Source of the DNA: Telopea speciosissima | Lineage: Eukaryota > Streptophyta > Magnoliopsida > Proteales > Proteaceae | NCBI RefSeq assembly: GCF_018873765.1 | Contig: NC_057916.1 | Location: 12,257,501-12,321,500 of the forward strand | DNA length: 64,000 nucleotides | Reading direction: 5' to 3' | Shown here: in pieces, positions 9,901-22,212 of the stretch | Numbering within the stretch: the stretch's first letter is position 1 | Layout: the number at the start of each line of letters is the position of its first letter | Notes under the pieces: generated by a model | What the model was told of the DNA's origin: nothing | What the model saw: the letters and a program-made list of their open reading frames with translations, nothing else | Databases searched by the model: none | Translations under genes and position numbers: made by a program

Positions 9901-12900
9901 TTTGCTATTATAAATAAAGGGTAGACTACAATAGATGTACAGACTGAATCTATCATGGTTCAGCATATCCTCTGTCCATCGTTCTTTCTGTACATAAGAT
10001 ATTTTATGGGGCAAATGTAAGTGCAGCAAGTTTAGGCCTCTAGGGCTTTGCCGGAGGAGGACAAGTTGCCGCAACTCTGTCTTCTTCCTCTTGATGCTGT
10101 AGGAAGGAGAGATGAAGTCCTAAGACATCGAAGGACATCTAAGCAGGTATGGCCGTTTACTCTTCCTCCTCTTCTTCTTCCTCTATAGCAGCAGCAGCGC
10201 CAACTACAATCATCTCCTGCAATTGTTGCTATTTTTGGAGTTTTTTTTTTCTTCCTTTCGTGTTGTCTGGCTAGCTGTTCCAAGCGCCGGGTGAAGTGGC
10301 GAACCGTAGCCCCATTGCTGTGTTGGATGTCCCAGCTAGATCGGATTGTTTCGTTCGTATAGGAAGGGACCTCCTTTTTCTTCAACTGTGGTAACACAGA
10401 GCTAATGCAGCTTCAATCTTCTGTGGCAGAGGCAGCTACTGCTTCATCTCCTCTCCCTTTTCTAATCCTCCACCCCCATTTTAACCTTTGCCCCGCCCTG
10501 TTTTTCCCTTTTTTTGGCCGTGTTGCCTGAGTTTTCCTGAGTTAGGCCACCGAGACAGAAAAGTGACCATTAGCCTTGGGCTCTTAGGGGCCAGCTTGGT
10601 GCCTAGGTGACGCCTTGACAACCATGATATCTACATAAAGAATTCAAAGTGAGAATCTCTATTCTCTATTTCCTTATTTGATTACTTCCCTTTCTCCTCA
10701 GGTTGTGGGGTAATTGTCTCAAGAAGACTTGACAGAAAGTATGCCATTTCCCGTTAAAGTAAACAGTTTAGTATCTTCACTATCTTGTCCTGGTTAAAGA
10801 TATGCTCGTCCCCTTGACAGAATATAAGGTCAGTTGCCTCATCTTACTTTGCCTCCCTTAAGACTCTCCTAAATCAAATGTCCTAATTTAACCCTTTTCA
10901 GATATTTATGTACACTCTTTAATGGTTTACCCTTTTGAGAGTGCACATGAGAGTGGGAACTTCTCACCAAAATTCCATTTTCCTCATTGCATGTCTTTCC
11001 ACAGTCTAATTTTATTTGCATCTCCACCTCTATCTTATAACATCAGAAAAGATGGTAAGAACCTCATTATGCTTTTCCAAGGGGAAGCTAATTTCACCAT
11101 ATTGGCATATCACATTCCCAGCAATTTCTAATTTATTTGATCATCGGATACAATAAATTGTCATTTCTTCAAATCTTCTTAGCTTCAGAGTCCTCTCTGA
11201 CAACAACACAGTATTTCTTTCCTCATTCCTTAATATTGCCAAACACTGAGATTAGGTCTACAATTCTGTAAATATATGGCAGATCACTAGCGAAAAAAAT
11301 CCTTAAAAATAACAGACGAATGATGAAGACCAGCAATCTTAGAAATCATCAGTTCTGTTATAGACAAACCAGAAAAATGGTGATTTCAAGTACTAATCAC
11401 CTGTGAAGTCTGATGGATACCAATTTAAGGTCAAAGGACCTGATATAATAGGGTAACAAAACCCCTGAAAATCAGAGGAAACTTATGGATAAATCCCAAG
11501 TAAATTCAGAATCTTTAGTTCTAAAATAGGTACCAAAAACAGGGTACCGCCAGCTGTATGGGAGAAAACCACTAGTGAGAAATCCAGAGCTCTGATTGGC
11601 TCCAATGGTGGTTGAGTGTGCTATTATAACCACGCAACAATGCCTCAAACCATAATATTCTGGGCATATAGAAAGTGGTTTTAGATTTAAGATTTCTGAA
11701 AAGAAAAGGGCCCCAAAACAGGGGTACCGCAGGTAAAACAAGAGATCACTCTGAACTCTGATATATAGAAGTGAGAGATCTCGATAACCATCAAAGTAGT
11801 GACTTCAGAACCTGCCAGCATGTAAGCTTAATAACTCAATTTCAGCCGGTTGATTACACCATGGATTGCAATCGATAGATCGAAGAAGCCCTAGTTTATC
11901 ATTATATCTTCATCAACTATGGCTGTAAACAGATATTATGCAGCATAGGTTGCTGCAACCTTATGAACAGGAACCCTTAGAGACTCTCAAACCAGAATCG
12001 AATATGGAAATCGATTATGGTTGTTGAGGCTCTGATACCATGTAACTAAATTAGAACCTGAGAAGCTGCAGACAAGAGAAGATGAGAGACGCTGGGAGAG
12101 AGAAGAGAGCTGTGTGATACATTTTTGTGTGTTCTACCGCAACAGCTCAAGCCTTTATTTATTGTATTCTGAAGTGGTTACATAATAGCAACAAAACTCT
12201 TAAACTAGTAATTGTAATTACAATACGAACCTAATTGTAACAGGAAAGCAAATCTAACGTAAATCCAATTACATTAGGAAAGCAGCTAACTACTCAGTTG
12301 CGCTAGAAAGGAACTCACGGTATTGAGGTCCATGAACACTCATGGGCCTCCAACCGAGATACACCTCTAACAATGACCATTCCGAAATTTCGACAAAACT
12401 GGACGATATTTTGGTGCAATTTCGACCATTTTGTCGAAACATTTCTGTTTCTGTGGAGTCAAAATCCCACACATTTGAATTTAGAGCCTTGGGCAGTGGT
12501 CCTGCCACTCCTTCAAACATAACTCATTCTGCCACACCTGCTGGCAATTGGCCAGAAACATGGGGTGGGGAGGTTGCTGAAAAATGCCATGATACAACTG
12601 CAACTTGAAATTTGATTGCATGAAGCCCGAAACCTGAAAACTATAATGGAATACAATTGAATCTTACTGTGAAGTGTCAAGTAGGTAACTAGGTATCATT
12701 GAGCACCTCAGTGAGAAAGTTGCCTATAGATAAGCCAACAAAATGTACGGGTGACTTGTCCTGGTAGCGCCTCCTCCCGCCCTGTGTCTATCCAACTGTC
12801 GAATTGCAAAATCATCAATCCATATGACAAGAAAATAAGCATGATGGAGGGGGTCACAGGTAATGGTGTGGCTGGTGAATGGTGACCCTTTCCTTTACTG

Positions 12901-15900
12901 TTTTGTTGTTTACAAATTTCTGATGAAGTGGGGTTTAGGGCCTTTACACAACCTTCATTAGTCCCCTGCTCAATGGTTTTTTTTATCTATCACCATGACA
13001 ACATATAGAAAATCTAGTGGTTGCATGTTTATTGGCAGAGCTCATAGAGGTAGTGGTGTCACTAGTCTCTTAATATTGTCATTAAAATTTATGGGTCTGA
13101 TGTGGTGCATCACAATTTATCTGAACTTTCATTTTTTTCTTTTTCCATTTCAGATGATTACAAAAGCATCTGCTGATGGTACACTTTATACACGAGACTG
13201 GGATACTGAACCTCTTTTCCCATTGCCGGATATGCATATGGTCAATAAGGAGTATGTCAAATATATTTGATTGTAAATTTGACACTTTTCTTGAAAGAAA
13301 GAGATTCTAAAATAAATCAAATTTTCTTATACCCATTTTAAAGTTGATGACTGTCAATTAAATTGAGAGAGAGAGAGACACTTCTATTTTTATTTAAATT
13401 GTTCACTTCATCGATTTTATGATTGTTTAGTATCATACTTTGTGGCTGAGTCCAAATGAAATGTCCAGCTCTTTAGTAGTTTCATGTATCACCTTTATTT
13501 TGCCGTTTTGGTTGGGGTGGCATTCTGGTAGGCGGGCCACACTTTGGTTAAACTTATCACCACATATAAGGGGATTTGCTGGGTCAAAGCCTTGGCTGAC
13601 CCCAGACTTTTCAAGCTGGATATATTGGCCTAGTCCAACTGTAAATGCAGCTGGGTGGGGCCAGACAGTTGGACCTGTCTGGCAGCGGCTACCTCAATTA
13701 TTGCCAATTCTAAAGCACATGAGGTTTAGATTTTAGAATGCCACCATTTGAACTAGGACCTCACATGTAAAGAGAAGACACCCGGTCCTTAAGAAAACAT
13801 CAGAACTAGTCAGCTTGAAATAGCATTAAAATTTCTGTCTGGTATATAAAGATTTCTCTTGGATTCTCGTGGACTGCGTACGCCCTTTTTTTATTATATT
13901 GTTTTTGTTGTTAATATGTTAATATAAGAATGTTTGATGTCACAGTCGAGAAATGTTGATTTGTTTGGTGTTTTGTATGTTATTTCAACCATTCGAAGGA
14001 CTTTCTGAGCATGGCAACCAGGAGGGAATTTTTGTCCAAAAATGTCTCATGGTGCTTGATCATAATGCTGTTTTGCAGCAGTGGGAAAAATTCTGGTGTT
14101 GTCTCTTCACTACCAAAGTACAAAAGAAGTCCGAGTAGGCGTACCAAAAGCAGGTGGGAACCTATATCAGAGGAGAAGTTGGTTGAGAAACTGGCGTCTG
14201 TCAATCACGTTTCGGTGAAGGAGGTTAGTTGGGAGTTTTTCTAGGAAAGGGATAGGTGATAATCTCTTTGACCTCCATGATACAGTGACATATTTTGTGT
14301 CGTCTTTCTTGGTGATTGTGTGCTGAAAGCCTGAAACCCAGTAAACATGTGAGCTTAAATTTTTTAACACCCCCCCCTCCCGGGGAAAGGGTTTAAGACT
14401 GGTATCAGACCATTGATAATACCTGAATTATATGAATCCGAATAGGTTTGTGTAGCCAATGCAGTGGGCAAAAATCCACCATTAACCAATATATCAGATC
14501 AGTCCCATCCAGCAGTAGCTGATATCGGTAATCCTGAGAATTGTTTTTGGACAACCATTCTGCATTTTGCACTTCGTCTCTGTACTAGTTTTTGTTTGTT
14601 TGAAAGCTCATGACTGAATTGAGATAATAACTTAGTCTCGTTCAAATTACTTCTTTGCAGTTTTCTAGTGGAATATGTGAGAGAAAAGATGATGGTTGGA
14701 ATAATTCCAAACTCCCTTCATTGCAACAACAAACTCCAAGTAAAAATTCTCAGAGGCCTGTTAAGAAGCAGCGGCTTGGTGATACTGTTGATGCTGCTGA
14801 AAATGATGGTGCTTCCAGTGATAGTGATAAGGAACAGGGTTTGACTGCGTACTATTCAAGTGCAGTAGCACTTGCAAATTCTCCAGAGGAAAGGAAAAGG
14901 CGTGAAAATCGTTCTAAGCGATTTGAGGCACATGGACATCGAGCAAATGTCAAGCACTTTCGGCAAAAGGCTGTTGGAGCTAGAAGTTTTTATTCTAGAA
15001 GGGCTAGTGTTCTGGAGCTTAGCAGAAGCTATGAAGATGGTGGCAGCAGGGCTGTAGAGGATATTGATTGGGATTCCCTTACTGTCAAAGGAACCTGTCA
15101 GGAAATTGAGAAGCGCTATTTGCGCCTTACTTCTGCACCTGATCCTGCCACTGTAATTATCTCACTGTTGCGTTCCAACATCTCATCTCTTAACTTTTAG
15201 ATATTTTGAGCGGGAATTCTTTTGATGCAATAATAAATGTAGTTCTTGTGTTCTCTAGCATTTTGAGTATAGTTCAATAATGCCCAGACTGTTGTATGGA
15301 ATGAAAACACTGAATTTCATTACAGGTGAGGCCAGAAGAGGTGTTAGAAAAAGCTCTTCTAATGGTTCAAAATTCTCAAAAAAACTACCTCTACAAATGT
15401 GATCAGTTGAAATCGATTCGTCAGGATTTGACCGTACAGAGGATACGAAATGAACTAACTGTCAAGGTATTTTGCATTATCCTTTATGGTTCCTGTTTTA
15501 TAATTTTTTCTGGATATATTAGATTTGGATCTCTTGTCCTAAAGGTTCCTTGGTCCTTTTCAGTTGTAATTTCTCTTTCTTCTGCTGTTGATTTATGATT
15601 GTATCTTATGAATCCATTTAGCCTTAATAGTAGATGCCACTCCATTTGCCTTTAGAAATACTCTGCTTCTATGTGTATGATGTGTTTCATGCTCTATTCT
15701 TTCAGGTGTATGAAACACATGCACGTTCGGCACTAGAAGCTGGGGATCTGGCAGAATATAATCAGGTTAGTAGGTTCATTGCTGTGGTTGGGGTTGTTTT
15801 GACATGCTTCTTTACTCTTTTTGGATGAACTGCTATAGCTGTGAGGATTTGAAGAAAGTTGTGATCACGATTTCCTAATAGGCATTAACAGAGCATCGTA

Positions 15901-18900
15901 TTTCAAGCATTTCCATTATATATAATAAGAACCATTATTATTTCTTTATCGTTAGCATTGTTTTACTCTGGCATGCTGCTCTTGACTTGGATCTTACATG
16001 TATTATTTGGTTCTGATAATATGGCCATTGTTAAGGCCTAAGGGACAAAACCCTTATTCAACTCAACTATGCCTTAGCCCAACTACTTGGGGTTGGCAAC
16101 TAATCTCCTTTTTTCTTCTTGTTCATATCTTTATATGCATATCTTAAACCATTAAGAAATGTTGTGTAGCTAGGCTTCCTCTTTAGGATTACCTTGTAAC
16201 CCTCATATGTTGATTTATCTATTTTTCTTGTGAGAAGAAATTTATGTCAGGATCATATTCTTTTGAATGTTAGTATTTACTCCTTTTTTATTTCTTAATC
16301 ATGTGTTTGCTATTACAAGATCACATGCATTGCAGATTCTAAAGCTGAGTCCCCTCATTTCTTCTGCCTAGATTCATATCTACCATGAATTCTGTCATAC
16401 GTTTTACCATGTTTTCCTTACCTCCATATGGGGGTCCCCAGTTCATGAACACTCCTTCCCTCTTGAACTTCTTGGATTAATATGTCCATTTTTTCATTTT
16501 TTTTATCTGGTCCCACTTGAGGTTTGTAAGCACTTCCCATTAAAAGTGTAGTAGATATTCTCCTATCCTTTAACTCTCTTAGTCTCTTAACGATTATGAT
16601 TTCATTCTTTAGACTTTTATCTATCCCATTCCAATTGCTATTTTCATTTGTTCAAAAGTTTTATATCCATCAGTCTTCTTAGCCTTTTTTTTTTCCTTTC
16701 ACACCTGTATTCTTGGAAACATGCTATATCGACGACCCTTCTCATTATATCTATCTATCAACTTTATTATCACACCTATTGTTATCCATATATTCCAATT
16801 TCCAAGCCACTAACCTTTTAGACTAGCTTCTTTACCTGCACCCATCGAGGATGCTGAATCCCTTGCCTACTTGCTACTTATGACATCAACCAGGCAGCAA
16901 TGTCATATGTCACTTCCAAGGCCAAAGGGATTCCCTGGCTAACTCTGGCTTATCTGTCAGTGCACTTGGGCTTTTCCAGGAAAGGCGCTATTATGATGTA
17001 ATAAAGGATTCCCTAATTCCTGTTAAGGTCTGGCTTAATGTTTTAGAGTGATGGAACCTGACAAAATCATCTCTGTGCTTGTGGTGGGTAGCGCAAATGC
17101 AGCGGTAGAGTTCCTATTAGGAAAAAAAACTGACCACATTCATGGATGTTTAGTCAGTTAAGACCATAATATTAGTCAGATATGGAGTAATCAAAAGCAA
17201 TAAGTTGCAGATTATTAATGGTGACATTCTTCTGTTTATTACAATTTTTAGTTCATTATTGAATTGACTCTACTCTGTGTTGTTTGCAGTGCCAATCACA
17301 ACTGAAAAGCCTTTATGCAGAAGGAATCAAGGGATGTCATATGGAATTTTCTGCTTACAACTTACTTTGCGTTATCTTACATTCGAATAACAACAGAGAT
17401 CTTTTATCATCAATGGCAAGGTTGCAACATGCTTCCACAGATCCTTTTAACATGATGTTGATTTAGCTGCTTGTTTCTTTGCTGGGGGTAAGGCTGCATA
17501 CCTTTACCCCTCCCAGACCCTGCAGTAGTGGGAGCTTTGTGCACTGGGATGCTGTTTTCTTTACTGAATTGCATTGAAAGTTGAACATGCTCCATTTAGG
17601 TCGAATACAATGACCGTGTTATGTGGGAAGGTTCCTTAAGAGTGTGGGGACTAGGATGTTTGTGTCTTCTGTTACTGGTAGTAGTACTCCATGGTATTAC
17701 TTTTTTGCTTTGCAAACTCAAGGGTATGATCTAACGTTCACTGTGATTGTTGGAATACATATTAGTAGTGCTCCGTGATATTTTTTTTTGCTTTGCAAAC
17801 TCAATAGTATGACATCTACTGCTCACAGTGATTTTGAAATTTATTGTCAATACATTGGAAAAAGTTAGATATTTGTGGATTGCCTGAACAAATTTCTTTA
17901 AATGCTTGGACCAGGAAAAAAAAGTATGGCTATTGAAATTACTACTGTAAGAACTATTAATATTTGAAACAACATTCACCCAAAAAAAAATAATTTGAAA
18001 CAACACTCCAATTTAGATGCATTAATATGACGTGACTACAAAACTTTCTTGGTATGTACTGGATCTTTTAATTGTAGTGCTTTAGTCTGCATTTCTGTTA
18101 CATGACATAGTACCCGGCAATAAAATCCTTAGCTGACCCATTTATCCATGAACCCTGAAAAATCCTTGTTTTGAGTGTATGCTATGTTGTTTCCACAAAC
18201 TAGAGTTAGGTGGTCCATCCCCTAGAATTAGAGAGTGATGCAAATTTTTAGCACTTTGTTGAAGTGAGAATCAGGCAAGGGCTACCACTCTGCTTAGAAG
18301 TACAGTTGAAGCAGCTAGTCATATAACTTAGAATTTGCCGAGCATCTTGGGATATAGGGACTGGTAGATGAATGAACTAGCTGGTCTACAAGAGACAAAC
18401 TGGAAAGGCTAATAGTTTAGCTAAGAATTTTTATCTCTATACACAAGATAAGACATTGGTAGGAATGGTAGCAAAGTACACCCCCTGTAGTTTCAAAAAG
18501 TGAACGAGTACAGCCCCTGTAGTTTCAAAACCATGCTAAACTAACTGTCCGTTAGCAAGTAAACGTTAACTGATGATGTGGCTTTAAACTGGACATGAAA
18601 TGACTGTTTTATCCTTAGATACCCACTAACCTAAGGAGCGGGTGAAGACATTGGTAGGAATGGTAGCAAAGTACAACCAGGGGAGGGGGAAGGGGCAAGA
18701 ACAGTGGTATGTGGAATGAGTTGGTATGGTTGCATTCAAATGTGTTTGTCTTTAAAGTGTAATATGTAGGTTTGATTTAGTTGACTAGGCTACCTATTTT
18801 TTTAATCCCATCATCTATCTAGTCACAGCATTAGCATTTCCTCGGTGCTTTATTTTTGGAGTTGGCATTTGAAAAACAGAAATTTTTTTGGTCAAGTACA

Positions 18901-19202
18901 CTGGCTTCAAAACTTTCATCTCATAACACGTACATTTTGTGACTCCAACGAATTCCATTGTGTTGAGTCTCTTTGTACTTTATTTATGCTTCCAGATTAT
19001 CAGATGAAGCAAGAAAGGACGAAGCTCTCAAGCATGCTCTTGCGGTCCGTGCAGCAGTTACATCGGGGAACCATGTCCTGTTCTTCAGGCTGTACAAGAT
19101 GGCTCCCAACTTGAACACCTGCCTTATGGGTGCGTATATGTTGTCAATTTAATGAGATCCTAGTAGATTTACTATTTGTATGTATACCCACTTTAAAAGT
19201 AT

Positions 19203-19239
<37 letters not shown>

Positions 19240-19727
19240 CATAAGCCATCTCTCCACAGATCTCTACGTCGAGAAGATGCGGTTTGAGGCTGTGAGATGC
19301 ATGTCTCGTGCCTATCGCCCTACAGTTCCTGTTACATACATTGCTCAGGTCCTAGGCTTCGCAACTGTCTTGCCAACAATAGAAGGAAGTGAAGAAAAAG
19401 ACATGGACGGATTGGAGGAATGTGAGGAATGGTTAAGGGCGCATGGTGCATGCCTTATCACAGACAACAGCGGAGAGATGCAGCTAGACACAAAGGTAGG
19501 CAGAAATTCTGGTTCTTTGGGATGCATCAGCTTTTCAAGGGCTTATTGTTGATGTATGTTTGTGAAGTGTGCTTTGTTTTGTTGCCCTATTTATTCAATT
19601 TACTGTGCATGGTGCATTTGATTTGCAGGCTTCCTCTTCCACCCTTTACATGCCGGAACCTGAAGATGCTGTTGCACATGGGGATACAAATCTTGCCGTT
19701 AATGATTTTCTGACACGAACATCATGA
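6936..19727 (+). CDS. SAC3A: SAC3 family protein A-like (SAC3/GANP/THP3 domain), C-terminal 545 residues
   Basis: Exons: 6936-7037, 13154-13251, 14079-14223, 14661-15152, 15326-15466, 15706-15765, 17290-17420, 18996-19129, 19260-19495, 19629-19727 (stop TGA 19725-19727). All junctions keep frame and all introns are GT-AG. The joined 545 residues start PGMFPTSLRDYVERALARC and include ASADGTLYTRDWDTEPL, SPSRRTKSRWEP, GTCQEIEKRYLRLT (start of the SAC3/GANP region), VLGFATVLP and an acidic C-terminus. This is the plant SAC3A/LENG8/yeast Thp3 type; such proteins are associated with mRNA processing and export complexes in the nucleus. As I recall, Arabidopsis SAC3A is about 1000 residues, so roughly the N-terminal half is missing. 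The first exon seen has an acceptor, not a start codon; upstream exons were searched for by eye in 2355-6935 and not found. The function assignment is by family. Confidence 0.9.
8284..9170. mobile_element. Non-autonomous hAT-type element, family B, 887 bp
   Basis: It begins CAGTGTTTTAATTTTCG and ends ACTTTAAACCTTG, whose complement is CAAGGTTTAAAGT, so the ends are imperfect inverted repeats with CA..TG termini. It is flanked by a perfect 8-bp duplication, GGCCAAGG, at 8276-8283 and 9171-9178. Both subterminal regions are full of CGATAC/GTATCG words, as in many hAT subterminal repeats. There is no transposase coding sequence. Confidence 0.75.
9531..9552 (+). repeat. (AC)11 microsatellite
   Basis: Uninterrupted dinucleotide run inside a retrotransposon-like segment (about 9470-9700, containing ATTTACGTGGTTCACC, a sequence common in plant LTRs). 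Confidence 0.9.
10560..10625. mobile_element. hAT family A remnant (right end only)
   Basis: The stretch ends GACGCCTTGACAACCATG, one base off the family A terminus. No left end or target duplication is visible. Confidence 0.45.
12029..12242 (-). repeat. LTR with primer-binding site, minus strand, second retroelement
   Basis: 12029-12040 is the complement of TGGTATCAGAGC, the exact iMet primer-binding site. It is followed at once by a presumptive LTR (12041-12242, about 202 bp) beginning TGTAACTAAATT and ending AATTGTAACA, so its ends are themselves inverted. The left side (about 11200-12028) would be the internal leader; it carries no recognisable Gag. No partner LTR was found in the window. 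Confidence 0.6.
17483..17556 (+). mobile_element. Au-like SINE, 5'-truncated
   Basis: The sequence GGGGGTAAGGCTGCATAC, then CCCAGACCCTGCAGTAGTGG, then GCTTTGTGCACTGGGATGC is the 3' half of the plant Au SINE. Imperfect flanks (TTTCTTTGCTG and TTTCTTTACTG) may be the target duplication. It lies in the SAC3A intron after exon 17290-17420, 63 bp beyond the donor. Confidence 0.75.
18451..18675. repeat. 30-bp perfect direct repeat flanking a 165-bp segment
   Basis: The 30-bp sequence beginning AGACATTGGTAGGAATGG occurs at 18451-18480 and again at 18646-18675 without mismatch. Between them lies a short sequence with two internal CCCCTGTAGTTTCAAAA motifs. It is within a SAC3A intron. Confidence 0.85.
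19205..19236 (+). repeat. (AT)16 microsatellite next to a SAC3A 3' splice site
   Basis: Uninterrupted AT run ending 23 bp before the acceptor at 19259, where a branch point and pyrimidine tract would normally lie. Confidence 0.95.
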
Positions 19728-22212
19728 AGGCTATTTTGGTTGTAATGTATTTTCTTTTTCCCTTTGCTTATTTTTGAAATTTTGCTAGGCCAACTAGTGT
19801 ATTAATGCAAGTATTTTCTTTTTCTCATCTCTTACATTGAGAAGCTTAGTGAAGCAATGGATGAGAAAAAGGTGATAGTTTCCTTTCCATGGTGAATCGA
19901 GCAGCGGTTGTGCCAGCCATCCTACCTGTAATATTTTCGAGGATATGGATGGGATGTAAGAGATGAGAAAAGCTAAATGAAAAGGAAGGAGATTGACCCC
20001 CCCCCCCAACTTAGAAACTTATGCTGTGTCGATGTAGAAACTCTTCAAATAGTTCTTTTCCCTATCTTTTTTTTTTTTTGATGAAATCTTTTCCCGATCT
20101 TGGTCAGTGTATAAAATAACCTCTAGGGGACATTGGGTGATCCTAGATGTTCTAGCGTATCGACCATAACAATAAACCCAATTTCTTTCCAATGGAATGA
20201 CATTGATGGGGTGATTTGAATTTTGAAGGGATGACAGCATTAAGATTTTCTATACAGAAATCTCGAATCTGATATAACATGGTCAAGGCCCAATTATTTT
20301 TAATAAATTCTTAGGATATTCCATGAACAATATGGATTTCGACCCTCTAGTTCGTGTTCTCCGAATGCATTCTAAAGCATTATTCTAAGATGTTACACAT
20401 TCTTTGGATTGAAGAGGTAAGAAGACCATTTAATGCTTTCTATGACACTTCTCTCCGACCCAGAGTTGATAAATTGTACAGGAAAATAGTTGTGTGGTAA
20501 GAACATAATACAATACAAATGGAACCCACAAAAATGGTGATTGATATTTGATGGGATAATCTTGTAACTGTTAGATAAAGATTTCCCAATATTGACATAT
20601 GGATTGCAGATATGCTTAGTGTTTCCAAGCTAAACTTCTGAATTAATTAAGGGTGTACATGGAAGATCACTTCTTGATTAAGTGTTGTCGACTGTCCTTT
20701 GGATCACCTGATGGCAACTTTTAAGTGCCTCTTTGTTTAGGCTTTGGATGACACTTTGGCTTTGCACTCACCATATTTGGGAGAAGCTTTCATGCTTCGA
20801 TTATGGGGTGAGAAACAGAATCCAGAAGTAGAGGAGAGCTGCCCACACTTTTCAGATTATGGAGGTGAAGATACCAAGCACCGAAAGAAATCTCATCTTT
20901 TCTGCATCTTACCCAGAAGCTGGCTTGTTAGTGCATGTTTGGAAAAGCTTGGTTTTTTTTTTATTGATGAAAGTGTTAAACATACACCAATCCCAAAAAG
21001 TTAACCGATTTTTAGGATCGTGGAATGGGAGATATACACAACACACACCACTGTTTCGAAAAGTTTTTTTGTGGAGCTTCCAATGGCCTGAAGAGACGGT
21101 CTATCAGATATTGTAGGTTTGGAATCTTTACAACCTCTTAGCGCAAGAAGCCAAAACGCAAGGAGGCGGGAGCTTCTAAGATTTTAAACTAAAACCATTG
21201 GTGGCTGAACATGAACCTTTATCTGTTCCTGCCTATCATGGGGCTCTAACCCCCCCCCCCCCCCCCCCAAAACATCCCCCTGATAACATTCTTCATTAAC
21301 TATCACCCATTACTGTACAATATTCTTCATTAACTACCGCCCATTATTGTTCAAAATCCAACCACGGGAAAATGTGGTGGATGAAGTGATTCTCTCGTCA
21401 CCATGGTAGAGGTGATTCTCTCGTCACCGTGGCAGAGGTGGAGAGAAACGTGGGTCTTATTATTATTTTGTATCGTCGTTTTAATACATCATATGAGAAT
21501 TCTATTAATAAACACAAGCACTCTCTCTGCCTCTCCCCTTCCTCTTTATGGAAAAGTCCCCCTCCTATCCCAGCCCCCGTATTGGTTGAGCCACTAGCTC
21601 CTGAAATGCTAGCGATGTGCCCAACCTGCGCTTTTGTTCTAAATCAAATGTTTTTTAATCCAACAAAACTAGAGAGTATGTCTAGACTAGCATATGGCAA
21701 TCTTTATAATATAAACATCTAGAAAAAGTAGTCTGGGTTGATCACATATTAAATTTAAATTCAACTATCTCATGTATTGACATATTTTCTTGTTTTTTTA
21801 GCTGCTGTTTCTTTAGGAAAAATGTATTATTTTATTGTATAGAACTTTCAAACTCTTATTTTATCATTTGACCAATTCTGTTTTGATTAAAACATATGAC
21901 TACGGGATTTTTTGATCTGTCCATGAAATTTCAGCTTTACCTAATCTATCATCTAACAGTTCTTTCCACCGATATAGAGAAACTCTAAACTAGTTGGACA
22001 AGGAAAAAAAAAACTCTTTATTGTACTACAAGCAAGGGTATGAAAGGGGCGATACCATTAAATATGTAAATAAACAAAACCAAAAAAAAAAAAAAAAATT
22101 TGACAAAGGAAATTAATTTAAATATTAGTAGCAGTAATTACTCGTTCTTAGAAGTATCAATGGCAGTCTAATGTTAAGAGTTGTTATTGAGAGATGATGA
22201 TAATGAAGAAAA
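19728..22212. other. Intergenic, no gene recognised
   Basis: Contains the SAC3A 3' flank and then anonymous AT-rich sequence with homopolymers (C run near 19998, T run near 20070, a 19-base C run at 21250-21268). Short open stretches at 20744-21116 and 21403-21722 overlap in different frames and have no recognisable family. Convergent with the LHC-like gene downstream. Confidence 0.5.

Larger units (their letters stand above)
7038..13153 (+). other. 6.1-kb SAC3A intron filled with repeats
   Basis: The intron runs from the GTAAGT donor after exon 6936-7037 to the TTTCAG acceptor at 13153. It contains the 887-bp hAT-type element (8284-9170), an AC microsatellite, a retrotransposon-like segment near 9470-9700, a family A remnant (about 10560-10625) and a minus-strand LTR with primer-binding site (12029-12242). 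The open stretch at 10032-10397 (-) is arginine/serine low-complexity and not convincing as a gene. Confidence 0.7.

Noticed and set aside
10032-10397. 121-residue minus-strand open frame in the SAC3A intron
   Set aside because: Arginine/serine/lysine low-complexity composition, no family resemblance, and located among transposon remnants.
13500-13740. Segment with GGTGGCATTCTGGTAGGCGG and AATGCCACCATTT-like ends, considered as a MITE
   Set aside because: The ends are not convincingly inverted and no target duplication is visible.
16037-16960. Possible antisense LINE tail in a SAC3A intron (CAACTCAACTATGCCTTAGC, ACTACTTGGGGTTGGC)
   Set aside because: The first 80 bp resemble a plant LINE 3' tail, but I could not follow reverse transcriptase sequence beyond it, so no element is annotated.
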